Source: Blasia pusilla (lineage: Eukaryota; Marchantiophyta; Marchantiopsida; Blasiales). Taken from it: 64,000 nucleotides of DNA. The number at the start of each line of letters is the position of its first letter. Within the stretch, counting starts at the first letter, position 1. Below the pieces are notes generated by a model that ran no database searches, had not been told where the DNA came from, and worked only from the letters and a program-made list of their open reading frames with translations. The position numbers and the translations under genes were made by a program. Positions 24,441-35,603 of this stretch are shown here, piece after piece. The stretch is taken from assembly GCA_050084515.1 (NCBI GenBank), contig CM114271.1, positions 42,346,001-42,410,000 on the forward strand, given 5' to 3'.

Positions 24441-27022
24441 ATCACTACGTAATTGTTCTACATGTGAACAGAAGAAAATAGCAGCCCGGAGGAATCCTTG
24501 TTGATGGTGTATATAAGCCTCATGCTAATCGACTTGATTGCGGTGGCTCCCAACTTCCTTTTCAAGCTGGTGCTCGAGTTGTAAATTTTCATGTTGCTTA
24601 TCTCATTTTTCTCTTGAAGTAGGGTAAGCTGTCTAGATTTGCAAAGGTTATGGTTTTTAACACGAAGACTATCAACACTTGCAACAGTTGCTTTTACTAG
24701 GTCATTATTGTTTAATGTAGACAAACCATGGTTAGGAGAATGTGAAGTGGAATTAGGCCTGTTGAATCTTCTAGCGTGTGATGATGTTGACGGTCTCATG
24801 ATTGGTGCACAACCTGAATGTGGTTTGTGAGCTGTGTGTTCCTGCAAAATTTTTTCAATGAGTTAATTTAATGAATATAGTATAAAATCTTCCAATCGAT
24901 GTTTTTATACTTACGACAAAAATTAACTTTAAGGTTGAGACACCAATAATTAGTGAATGCAAGCAATCAAAACAAGAAATCGATAAAATGAACTATGCTC
25001 AACTTACCTCCTCACTAAAAGACATGGATTAAATGATGATGGAAAAATTGGTGTAAGAATTCGGTCCTTTGTAATTTGAAACAAAATATACATTTCATAT
25101 GTTGAGAAAATTTCAAAATTTGAAAATTTGAACCTTGACTTACTAGTGCCATGAGAATACATTTACTCAATGATAAATTCATCGGCTGAATACAGACATA
25201 GTGCAGTATTCAAGATTATATAAAAAAAGATTGTAGTAGTGCGGTTGATGACAACAACACTACAACAACAATAAACTGTATACACTTCAATACTTTAGAT
25301 GGGAAAAATTAGAAAACACTTTTTTAATGTGGATGGAGGAGATAATAAGGGGAAGGGAGAAAACGAACGAATGGCGAAAAGGCCATGACTATGGCAAATG
25401 TGACACATGAAGATAAGTATAATAATACCTCACCGTAATGGTCATGACTGATGTATACGATTGATCGAAGGATAAGGATGGTAAAGGGTAAATCTGTACA
25501 GTATTATGTCTCATAGTTTAGAAGTCCCTTTATCTCTTTGCTGGTGAAAGAAAAGTGGTTGGAGAAGTGGACCCTCCAAGATGTGCACAAGCATTGGTGT
25601 GGACAACATTGACATCTTCTAAATCATCAAGATTAATAATTGTTGGGTGTGTTGGATCAGGGTGAACATTAAGTAGCAGATGAGCTCGATGAGCTTGATT
25701 CATTCTTTAAATCAGAATCGTAGCATGTGCCCATGTCAAATCATTAATTGTCTCAAGAGGGATTAGAAGGAGGTGTCTTAATTCAGTAAGTTGAGGAAAT
25801 CTTATCCCCCTTGAAATAGTGATCAACTTGGTTGTTGCTGCTCTCTTAGTTCACTTTGAATTCTATTCATTTGAACATCAAAGCTTCTTTTTGCACATTT
25901 GTAAAAAAACATCACAAAACTTGAATTTAGCATCACATTGTGTTACAATAATAATAGTAAAATGAATTAAAAAGGTTATTGGATCACCATATAAAACCAT
26001 GCTTGATGTGATGACCCACAGGCTCTAAAATAGGGGTGTTATGGGGGCCAATAGATTAGCTCTTACACTGATGGTGCGTTATGGACAACTTTGAAGTGCT
26101 CAATCCACCGTTTTGCTTCATCTATGAGTTTGAACACGACTTTTTTGTTGTTCCATTCTCCCATGCACTAAGGGGTATACCCAAGTTATCAACATATTTC
26201 ATTTGGGCTTTGGTTGGCTTTGTGTTTAGTATTTAAGTAGGATTTTCTTCTCCTGGTATATCACAAAGAAGTATTCTAGCGAACTCAACACTTTTAGAAG
26301 GGACCTAATATCATGAAATTATCATGAAATTGCCATGTCTGGAAATAAAATTACATGTATGAGAAAAAAGAGTCAAGCATGAAACAATTTAGGGTGTAAG
26401 GGAAAAAAAGAAAGTAAGCACCGGGGATGTATCATCCAAGCCCGGTTTTGGTCCCTTTATCTATGTTTCTAGTTTTTGTAGGACACCTATTGTGCTGAAA
26501 TACCAAGGTTGCCTCTGTAGATGTGTCATTCTGGTTCGTGTATGACCAAGTCCTTCTATGAGTTCTTCTTAGGTCCTCATCAGAGAAGTTAAGGACAAGT
26601 GCATTTTGTTGTAATTTTTCAATCATTCTAAAAAATAGATAAAGGGCAAAACATGACAATGTGAGAAGTCTCCATGTCAAGCTACGATAGTGTGATCTGG
26701 CCAACCACTCTGAAATCCAACGGGATCAATTGAACTAAAATCGTGAGATGACTCCGACAATGCACCCTTGCTAACATCATATAAGTCATTCCATGGATGA
26801 AAGATTTTCTTAAAACCAATAGGCATTTTCCCTAGACAGTACATCCTTGTGATTTGTGGACTGTTATTACATAACCTAACATAAGGGGAAATGTTCGTTT
26901 TACAATTTTGTCTACTACTACTGGGGATGATCTCACAAACACTACTCCTTACATTCACTAGATTATGATTTGATGTTAATTTTACAATAATTACCTTTAC
27001 ACTTTAGTTTTGGAAAGTAAAC
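24441..27022. other. unassigned, downstream of the Helitron helicase remnant
   Basis: Two minus-strand open frames stand out (26432-26958 in two overlapping frames, and 24458-24847). Neither contains a domain I recognise. They could be decayed Helitron cargo, since Helitrons often carry extra sequence, but nothing shows this directly. No LTR or terminal repeat was found. Confidence 0.4.
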
Positions 27023-28130
27023 TTAAAAACTATATATACCTATACTTCCATTTGCAATACCTCTCGGTAAATCTGAATTTGTGGTCAAGATAACTCTACC
27101 ACCAATAGCTAGGAACAAGATGTGATGGAAGTCAACTTTTTTCAACCAAGAAGTCAAATTGTAAGCAACTATTACATTTGTAGCAATTAACTTATTAATT
27201 ATACTAGCTTGACCAAAAAAATTGCGAAGAGAAATGTTGTTAAAGGAGTTTACATCACAACGATCTGAGCAGACAATAGTAGTGTCTTCAAAGATAAAAT
27301 CTATTGCTTTATCCTCTGAGTTGGTGCATTGTTGCAAACATTTTTCAATCTCACTCTTAGAAGGCAATTTCACTCTAACGTTAACAAGAAATTGCACAAA
27401 TTCAGGGTCATAAGCATGTCTCATCTAGGTTGTCAAGGAAAAGGTTATAATCTGCTTTAAAAATGGTGAATTTGATAATTTGCACTGACCACATATAGTT
27501 GGCACATGTCACATATCAATATTACTAGCTTTGTTGATAAGGAATGTAAGCCAGTTGTAGGTGTAACATCATTCGAGCTCATTGCAATAATATGTAACAT
27601 CTTTGGAGTTAGCATGGAACATTCGTCAATAATGATGACTTGGCATGCTTTCAATCTATGGTAGACATTTGATGTGGCGTTGAGAGCTGAAAGTTCCCCA
27701 CTTACTAGAATATTAAAGGTAGAGTGCATAGTGTATGCCCGAGCATGTAGACGTACAACAACAATCCCAATAGTGGCTAAGAGTAATACATCTATTCCAT
27801 TTTGTTGCCAATATCTTGCCATAAATTTGATAAAATAGGATTTACATGTTCGAGGTCCACCTGTAAGTAGATGTAGACAAGATGTACTTTTTTGCAATTG
27901 GAGAAAGACTCCAAATTGATTAAGGATCAAGCTTGGTGGATCAAATGATTTGTCATCAACAAGTGTCTAAGTAGGTATTCTCTTCTTGGGTTTAGTGGCA
28001 ACGTCATATGGATAGTTAAAAGAATCTCGTCCTCCACACGGGGCATGAGCATGTTTGACATCTTATCCAATACCGCAACAACGTGTAGTTTATTCCACAT
28101 GGTATATTGTGCATAAGTCATGACAAGTTT
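27023..28130 (-). pseudogene. Helitron PIF1-type helicase remnant
   Basis: The open piece 27457-27930 contains LLTGGPRTCKSYFIKFM, a damaged Walker A (family GxxGTGKS), then VIIIDECSML (Walker B), then ILICDMCQL (family GDxxQLPP). The next piece, 27023-27424, contains the later helicase motif LAIGGRVILTTNSDLPRGIA followed by NGSIG, matching the PIF1/Helitron VMLxRNID-GLxNG block. The helicase would unwind DNA during rolling-circle transposition. The Walker A Gly and Thr positions are altered and the frame breaks at about 27440, so it is inactive. Confidence 0.85.
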
Positions 28131-28439
28131 CTCAAGATCTTGACCATAGGTAATCTATCCCCTATGGACACGTTTAAGTAAAAAGGTCTATATGGGAGAT
28201 GATGGGGATAAGATTTCCGTTCCACTTCAAAATTTAATTGACTATAATAAGACATTGTCAAAAAACTAATTGGTGTGATGGAATGGGCTAAAATCAATGA
28301 AACAAACTATTCTTGAAGTTTTTTATACATCTGCTCCTATTGAATACAAGCCAATAAAATGAGAACTCTTAGAATTCACATTATTTTTACTGACCTCGTA
28401 ATTCTTCCAATAGTCCATAAAAGACACATGAAATAAGCT

Positions 28440-28990
28440 TGCGAATCGATGAATTCATTTTTTTGTAGGATGGAGATAAGTCTACATTGATTTGCCATAT
28501 AAAGTGGTCCTTCTAAAAGTAGGATTGGAATTTGTATAAGTGATAGAAGCAGACCTAGAAATAATTGGAATTCAAAGGGCGAATAGAGTAGCTTCTGTCA
28601 CTGATACACATCTATTCAACACAACTCCAAACAGAGTTGAATTTCATCAAGCCCTTCGCGACCAAGATGTCTAAGAGATTCAGTATCAATACTAAGAGCT
28701 TCAATAGGCTTATATTTTAGTGCATACTTAATGAGGTAGAAGGACCTTTCAACATCAGTGACTCGTTACATATTCATATGCGCCCCCCACAAAAGAAGTT
28801 GTAGAGGATGGTAAGGAATGATTTTTTTCAACTCCAAGTCTAAAGTATGTCTCTTGATTCAAAATTGGATCTATCATGGGTTCAAGTTGTATGTTCGATT
28901 CAAATGGAAGGCCTAATTTGCAAATTCTAGTCTTAGTAACCTTCTCTAAATTTGAACATGCTACTAGTCTGCAAATATGTAGTTTCTTAT
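28440..28990 (-). pseudogene. Helitron Rep-helicase linker remnant
   Basis: The minus strand near 28510-28600 reads CVSVTEATLFAL followed by IPIISRSASITY. This resembles the conserved Helitron segment YVSxxEAxWRLxxFPIHxRxPxV that lies between the Rep and helicase domains. The surrounding frames are broken by stops. Confidence 0.55.
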
Positions 28991-29016
28991 GTATAACATA
29001 GTTAAATAAGATACAT

Positions 29017-29700
29017 TCAAAGGTATTTATCTCTCCACTTTAAAAACTTTGCACTGTTTATTACTATCATAGATGGCTGGAACATAACAGAAAATCTTAG
29101 ATGTAGTTTTTGAGATTGAATCCTCTTCACACCTAATATAATATGACTATGCATACAACCCCTACCTTGCAATTCGTAATATATTACATAATGGAGGACC
29201 TTTCCAAGAACACAATGTCCAACAAGGATAAGTTGTTGCAAGAATTCGTTAAGTCTGAAATGGAATAAGAGTGCACACTCCACAAGAGCATCCTTCCAAT
29301 CCATGTATGGATTAATTTGCTTAAGTAAACCCTCCAAATCCCTTATCTCTAACCAACGGTTGTAGATAATTCATCCGAAGTAAATGTTAAGAAAAAGTGG
29401 GGCATACCCCAAGCAACAACCATTACTTTCAAGTCCAATAGATGCCGATGCCAATGAGGGTTGGAAGAAATATTAGGACTGAAGGCATGTTTTGTTAAAG
29501 AGCAAGATAAATCCTCTTCAGTTAAATTTGGGTTTGCTACAAGTAGTTTATCCAACTCTTTGTTTAGGATGCAAGTCCTTGAAGTAGAGGCGATGATAAT
29601 AGAAATTTGTAACTTATGCATCAAAAGGAGTAAAGTTTGTATAGAGTAAACACATAAAAGAGTTGCTTTGTCGTACAATGGAAGTACTCAAGAAAAGTAA
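29017..29700 (-). pseudogene. Helitron Rep (HUH endonuclease) remnant
   Basis: WGMPHFFLTFTSDELS (about 29360-29410) matches the Helitron GxPxFFxTFSxxEL block. ALLFHFRLNEFLQQLIL and then YELQGRGCMHSHIILGV (about 29125-29175) match the replication-initiator region, with His-x-His inside GR-x3-H-x-H as the HUH metal site. The catalytic Tyr region was not located. Fragments continue toward 30140, where the main Ty3 element is inserted. Confidence 0.85.
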
Positions 29701-30140
29701 TTTCGCCATTATAATATCCCCTTAGATATGGAAATAGGAAAGGGGACAAACTTGTCTTTAAGGTTAATTGTGCATCAACTCTGAGTCCTCAATAATCACT
29801 TATATGTGATTTCCGTTATGTAGAAACCTGTCAGCAATGCATTGTACCACGATCAAAGATGTCTGCATTACATTTTTTTCTTAATTGGAACAATAAAGGA
29901 TACATCATGTAGAATGTTCAATTATGGGTTGTATGGATTAACATTCATTGAATAAGTGATCAAGCCTTTCTCTTGAGAGGCGAGTACAATTGTGTCCACT
30001 GATGTGGAAGGGAAAATAACTAAGCCACATGTGGGGATAGGTAGTTCTAGGAGGGTCATGTAATCACGATAAAGTGAGTTTAACTTCAAATTTACAAGGA
30101 GTATAGTTTTGACTTGTTGATATATGAATGCAGCATTTCC

Positions 30141-30895
30141 TGTCGTGCGCATACATATCGCTACACAACATACATCGCTCGTCACATCTACACCACACAA
30201 CACCGATCTTCCCCACACACGGGTTGATCCACACATGTACAAAAATCAACTCATACATATACATGGAGATCACACAACAAAAATAAAGAGTAGTAAAAAC
30301 GGCACACCCGGCCTAAAACTCCACTCCTCACTCTACATCGGCATATCGAGCCTCGTCCACCCTGTGCTATCAAGGAATCCGGACGCTAGCACCCTAGTCC
30401 TAGCTCACACACATACAAGGGAGGTGCTCCAACGGCCCAACATGAGAAAGATGGCTTAGGAAAGCCATCTTCCTCTCTTATATAGGGTTGGGAAGAGCCA
30501 AAAGGCTCTTCCCTAAAAATAACCCTTCCTTGGTAACCTTCAAGACAAAGTTACCACGGGCGGGTGACCTGGTCAACAAATCACCCGGCTGTAAAAGACC
30601 TCAACATGAAAGTTGTCAGAAACGACGTTCTTGACACAATGGACCTATCCTCGACCTCATCCGACACCGTGGGACAAAGTTACACTCAAGATAGTCCGCT
30701 GGCTCCTACGCCCTATCCACGATAGATCTCGGCCTATCGGCTACTCAGATGTGACAACTGTCGTGCGCATACATATCGCTACATAACATACATCGCTCGT
30801 CACATCTACACCACACAACACCGATCTTCCCCACACACGGGTTGATCCACACATGTACAAAAATCAACTCATACATATACATGGAGATCACACAA
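30141..30895 (-). repeat. 3' LTR with duplicated 138-bp ends
   Basis: The middle (30279-30756) matches the 5' LTR at 39086-39564. It is bracketed by two copies of a 138-bp segment, 30141-30278 and 30759-30896, which differ at about one base. On the minus strand the order is a purine tract AGGGGGGCGG, then the 138-bp copy ending GCGCACGACA, then GT, then TGTCACATC of the middle, then the second copy ending GCGCACGACA. The junction CA-GT-TG looks like an LTR-to-LTR joint. Copy 2 shows the same arrangement. Confidence 0.85.
30448..30586 (-). promoter_or_regulatory. LTR promoter: TATA box with flanking palindromes
   Basis: A TATATAA box lies on the minus strand at about 30478-30484. Perfect stems flank it: AAGATGGCTT/AAGCCATCTT at 30448-30471 (downstream, likely in the transcript) and GGGAAGAGCC/GGCTCTTCCC at 30490-30513 (upstream). 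Weaker stems follow at 30532-30555 (GGTAAC/GTTACC) and 30562-30586 (GGTGA/TCACC). In the 5' LTR the TATA box reads TACATAA, a probable promoter lesion, but there the third stem is longer (GGTAACCTG/CAGGTTACC, about 39339-39363). Confidence 0.7.
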
Positions 30896-30972
30896 CCGCC
30901 CCCCTAGCTGGCAGTTGGATTACCCCAACTCTAGATAGAAAATATCACATCTCTCTGACATGACCTACTACC

Positions 30973-31296
30973 CTATATACATCTCGGACACATCCATCGT
31001 CCCGTGGGAACCACATCAAGAGGGGGGGTCAGACATGACATATGCCATCCTCGAGAACAACCATCACATACCAACATGGTGGCTGCACCCCTCGCAGATC
31101 CACACAACATACACCTCAAGCCTGCAGGTACCACTGCCAAGCTCGGATCCACCATCCCATCTATGTTCGGAAGATGACATGGCGCACAATTGCGCACATG
31201 ATCCTTCCAAACCATACCATCCCGTCCCTCCAACATGAGGACTCCGGTCGGTAATACCTCGCGCACACGTAGGATCATGCGCCTCGCTGATGACAT
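30973..31296 (-). pseudogene. PHD finger following the integrase tail
   Basis: The 107-residue frame starts with an integrase tail (ILRVREVLPTGVLMLEG, VWKDHVRNCAPCHLP), then a complete PHD zinc finger. Its C4HC3 ligands are C62, C65, C77, C80, H85, C88, C103 and C106. The typical DGC, W-H (Trp just before the His) and W-x-C-P-x-C features are all present. PHD fingers bind histone H3 tails, usually according to Lys4 methylation. The position matches that of the chromodomain in chromoviruses. Two in-frame stops lie between this frame and the preceding integrase frame. The domain itself is undamaged, so the break looks secondary. Confidence 0.93.
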
Positions 31297-31302
31297 CTAG
31301 CG

Positions 31303-32640
31303 TCATGGGTGCCGCCGCTGTAAATACACGTAATCTCCAGGATGAAACCTCCTAATCCCTGGACGATAACCTCCTCCATGAATGGTCGCGTACCTCAATG
31401 TATCTCTATGCTGGGCAATAGCTAAGTTCTCAAAGGCCATATGCATAACTCTACGAAAAACTTCTGCCCTCTGAGAACATGCTTGCACCCACACATCTGG
31501 ATCATCAAGATCTAACACCTCTGCCATGTCACGTCGAATCGCTGCAGGTAAATCTGGCTCTCTCCCAAAGAGCAAAAAGTACAGTGAAAATGACGCCAAG
31601 GATTCTTGCCGACTAAAGCCATAACCCATAGCCAACCATGGCAACTATAGGTCCCACTCCCTCAACTGTCCCCACTGCAAGCCATACTTGCGCAATCCTC
31701 TCTTCACCGTCTGTACCACTCTCTCCGCCAACCCATCCGCCTCAGGATGATCTCTAGACGTGGTGCGGTGATCTATCAGCGCCTGATCACACAAGGCCTG
31801 AAACTCTCCCCTGAACTCAGTACCCTGGTCAATCAACACCTCCTCCGGTGCACCAAAGTGACTAAGCACACGATCTAGAAACGCATAAGCTGTTCCCTCG
31901 CTCGCCTTTTCTGGTAGTGCCACCAACTCTATCCACTTGGAGAAATGCTCCACCATGACCAACACGTACCTATGATGACGCCCTGTCAATGGAAAAGGTC
32001 CCGCAAAGTCTAAACTCCACGGATAACCTAAACCCATAATCGGCAAAGGATGTAACTGCGGAGTGGGAGCATTGAAAGATGCTCGCACTCTGTCATATAC
32101 CATACATCTGGCCACAAACTGCTGTACCCCAGTATGCATGCCGCGCCATCAATACTCAACCCGGAGTAAGCTGTAAGTACGCTTTACTCCAAAATGTCCC
32201 AACTCCTCATGGGCATGTCGCACTATAAGTGCTCGCTGGGAAGGATGAGGTACCACTCGTATCCTACCATATCCCCATACCCAAAAAATGTGAGTCCCCT
32301 CCCACCTGAACCTCTTGGCTCTCTGTAGGATCCGATCCCGCTCCCTAGCACTCACTATACTCGCAATGACGCCAGTGCGCAAGAACTCCACAACCTCCAC
32401 GTCGTCATGGATATCACGACCACCTGTCGCCTCCTCACTAACCTCCAGATCCAAAGACTCATCATCCAATCCCACCACTGGAGTCATCACCTGTGGCTGA
32501 CCTGCCATAGTCAACCAACAAAGATAGGCAGATGCATGCCAACCGGGCACCATCTCCTCATCACTCTCTCCGTGCCATCGAGCTCCTGTGTCGTCTCTCT
32601 GACTCGGACATGGGTTACGACTCAACCCATCTGCATCCTG
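31303..32640 (-). pseudogene. integrase, copy 1
   Basis: The zinc-binding region reads VRHAHEELGHFGVKRTYSLL (two His, about 32170-32230), then RCMVYDRV (about 32095), where copy 2 has CMVC, so the last zinc Cys is Tyr here. The catalytic core follows: LDFAGPF (first Asp), VLIDQGTEFRGEF (second Asp, about 31830) and EADGLAERVVQTVKRGL (Glu, about 31700-31745). The C-terminal part (31303-31644) contains FGREPDLPAAIRRDMAEVLD and GIRRFHPGDYVYLQR, a GPY/F-like fold leading into the PHD. Stops split it into three frames. The catalytic triad is intact. Confidence 0.92.
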
Positions 32641-33760
32641 GTTCAGCCGACCTGGCCTAGAACCACCTCAAACTCATACTCCTGTAGAAATACACCTGGC
32701 AAGCTTGCTCGTAAGCTTGTCGGACTCCATCAAACACCTCAACGGCTGATGATCAGTGATAAGTGTGAAAGGGTTGCCGAATAAATAGCACCTAAAATGT
32801 GCCACAGCCCACACTACAGCCAAGCACTCTCCCTCGTAGGAGCTCTACTTTGCCTCTGCAATGTTGTTCGATCGGCTCGCGTAAGCCACAACGAACTCCC
32901 TCTCCTCGTCATCCCTCTGAGTAAGCACTGCTCCTAGACCCAACATGCTCCAATCCGTATGTAACTGGAATGGGCGACCCCTAACCGATCTCTGTAAAAT
33001 GGGTGAGGATGTCAACCTATCCTTGAGCTCCTGAAATGCTCGCTCCTGATCATCTCCCCACAACCAAACCTGATCAAATCTCGTCAACAAGGTCAAAGAC
33101 TTTGCGATCGCACTAAAACCCTTGACATACCATCGATAGAAGTTCGCCAGTCCAAGAAATGCTCGGACTCGACTCACATCTGTAGGGCGTAGAATCTGCG
33201 CAATAGCCTCTACCTTCGTCTGCTGGACGCCTAACCCACTCGGGTATATGGTGTGTCCCAAGTACTCAATCAACTCCTGAAAGAATCTGCACTTGCCTGG
33301 ATGTAACTTCAGTCCATGTAACTGCAATCGCTGAAACACCTCCTCCAAGTGTCGCTCATGCTCCTCGACCGTGGAACTGAAGATAAGAATATCATCTATG
33401 TAACATTGTACAAAATCCAAGTCAGCCAGAATCCTATCCATCACTCTGAAACTCTGCAGGCGCGTTCTTCAACCCAAATGGTAAGAACCGCCACTGATAC
33501 AAGCAATCTCTCCCGAACCGATCTATCCCCCAGAATGCTGTCTTCTCCCTATCCTCCAACCTGATAGGAAGCTGATGATAGCCAACACGGAGATCTAAAG
33601 TACTAAAGATCTTTGCATGCCCTACCGCATCAAAGATCTCCTCAGGAGTAGGCATGGCGTACCGATCTGACCTCGTTTGTTGGTTGATAAGACGGTAATC
33701 TCCACACATCCGCCTATCCGTCCAATTGCCATACATATCCTTCTTCGTCGGCATGACTGT
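32640..33760 (-). pseudogene. reverse transcriptase and RNase H, copy 1
   Basis: RT starts around 33754 with RRMCGDYRLINQQTRSDRYA and continues FSTLDLRVGYHQLPI and WRFLPFGLKNAPAEFQ. A one-base frameshift at about 33440 leads to MDRILADLDFVQCYIDDILIF, where the catalytic YIDD lies at about 33391-33402. EYLGHTIYPSGL, FLGLANFYRWYVKGFS and the RNase H start FQLHTDWSMLGLGAVL follow. A TAG interrupts after NIAEAK (about 32843), then SSYEGECLAVVWAVAHFRCY and LITDHQPLRCLMES. The RNase H end QDADGLSRNP is at about 32620-32650 in another frame. This is standard Ty3 order, with the methyltransferase just upstream. Confidence 0.93.
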
Positions 33761-34299
33761 GGCAGATGCATACTACCCATGTGATAACTCCACAAGTACT
33801 GCCTCCAACAAGTCCTGACTCATGCTCTGAATCAAGGCTCGCTCCATATCAGAATACCTGTAGGATCGACGAAAGATCGGTATCCCGGGACCCTTCAGCG
33901 TACCCAAGTCTCTCATACTGAAGGCAAAACAACTGACATGCCCTTTCAAAACCTATGAACTCGCCGTCGCTCTCCTCCTATCAACTTGAGACCTATCACA
34001 GGCTCCCAAGTCTCCATCGTGACCTCACTCGGAGAGGACGCAACCTCCGGCTTTGGTTGCTATGTAGCAACCCTAGCCACCTCTGCAACAACCACTCCAC
34101 TCTGACCTCCTACACCATGCTCCACATCCAAAAAATGAACATGTGCTACTCTAGCCGCCTTCGCACTCTCTACTCGAACGACGTCCCAAGAAGTCCATGG
34201 GTGCCTATCTCTCCTCGTCTCGCCCCCAGCCAATGCCTGTACAGACCCTGTAGGCAATGGTCCAACTTGTGGACGTGACGGCATGGATGACACTCGCAT

Positions 34300-35318
34300 C
34301 CATCTCTCGCCACCATACCTAGGTGACTATCCATGTGAGACGCTTGAGGTCCATCGCCGCCTAACACTGCCTCCGGATGCCTCGGTCATCCCCGGCACCG
34401 CCGTAGTACCGGTAGTGAACCCCATGGCGCGCTTGCGCTCATCTGCTGTAGGCTCCTCCAATGCTCCGGTCACCTCATCCCAAATCATGCCTGGCCCTCC
34501 CTGACAAAAGGCATGGGATGTTCGGAAGCTCACCAACGTAGGTAAGGCTGCCCTAAACTCCCCCACCCTATTGGCCATGGCCAACGGTGGTCTATCATCC
34601 CGTGTCACCACCGAGATCGACGCCCGAGCCCAAAATAGCATCCACCGTGAGATGTGGTGCTCTCTCGACTCCACCGTATGCTCGACTCAAGACTCCGATG
34701 GTATCAAGTTCGCCCACCATAGTCGTGGACGATGGGCACGTGACCCAACTCTCGTTGCATCTAACAACACAAAGAGAGTCCCAACCAGACTCACCGATGT
34801 ACACTCGTCATCACACGTGCACGAGTGTCTCCCAACAACGGCACGTTCTCCAAAATGTACGCTGGAGAACATATCTTACTCTCCTGCAAGTGTCGTACTA
34901 CTCGCAGCATCTCCCAAAACATCCCTGACCTCGGATCCTGCAATCCAAATCCTCGGCTAGTTGATGAATGACCCTGACATGGCCATCCAGCAATCACCAA
35001 ATGAATGGTGCCAACTCTATCCAGATCCTGCGCCCCCACCAAAGAGATGTCGGTGGGTAGCGTAAGCTGGTATCCCCATACTGCATATACCGACAACAAG
35101 TCAGGATACCTCTGGACCAATCTCGCCACGTGACGTAATGATACCCGCCGTGCGGTCTCATCTCTCTCCACATAAAGGTACTGATGCACCCGTATGCCCG
35201 CCTGCAATAGTGCAGCCAATCCGGTGCTAATCCCTCCGAAGAGATCTAACACCCTAACACCCTCCTCTAGGCACTGCCACACAACAAGTGTGGTATCTAG
35301 TGGGGTCATCGTCTCCAC
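34300..35318 (-). pseudogene. C5 cytosine DNA methyltransferase (DNMT3/DRM-like) in pol, copy 1
   Basis: Open frame 34791-35318 (175 residues) holds motif I VLDLFGGISTGL (residues 23-34), motif II YVERDE (49-54), HLVIAGWPCQGHSS with the catalytic Pro113-Cys114, GLQDPRSGMFWEML (125-138) and motif VI ILENVP (155-160). After a frame change motif VIII reads VLLDATRVGSRAHRPRLWWA (about 34730-34790). The His-Arg-x-Arg-x-x-Trp form is that of DNMT3/DRM, not the Gln-x-Arg-x-Arg of DNMT1/CMT. TVDAILGSG and RPPLAMANRVGEFRA follow in other frames, then RKRAMGF and a motif X-like AMDLKRLTW near 34330-34350. At least three frameshifts lie after motif VI. The enzyme would transfer methyl from SAM to cytosine C5. 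It is encoded between protease and RT. Confidence 0.92.
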
Positions 35319-35351
35319 TCCAAGAGCCCAATCGCCACGTGACTCTCGCTG

Positions 35352-35588
35352 CTATGGGATAAAAACATGACTCCACGCCTGCCTCACAAGGTTGTCGGCA
35401 CTCCTCTGTAGCTCGCGAGTCGTACCCCACAATGGTGAAGAGGCCTCGCCAACATGGGAAGAGACACCCGCCATGGCCTGTCTCTCCGTGGGACTATCCG
35501 CTACTGGGACATCCTCCGCATGTGCATTCCCCTCCAACAACTCTCTTGGCCACCTAACACTACCTGTGAAAGCTGCCAACGTGGTCAC
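35352..35588 (-). pseudogene. conserved linker between protease and DNMT
   Basis: A 78-residue frame with AAFTGSVRWPRELLEGNAHA, SSPLWGTTRELQRSADNLVR and QAWS. The same blocks occur in copy 3 (54452-54670: DLLEGNAHAKENL, SADKLVKQA) and in part in copy 2 (about 7607). Conservation across three copies says it is coding. No known domain was recognised. Its Trp-rich LWG and WPRELLEG blocks could be an N-terminal extension of the methyltransferase. Confidence 0.6.
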
Positions 35589-35603
35589 AGACTCGCCTCG
35601 TGA

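Noticed and set aside
30141-30896. A TRIM element with 138-bp terminal repeats
   Set aside because: No primer site or polypurine tract lies just inside the repeats, and the inside is the LTR of the adjacent full element.
34300-35318. Methyltransferase as a host gene fragment trapped by chance
   Set aside because: The same enzyme lies at the same place in three diverged copies of the element.
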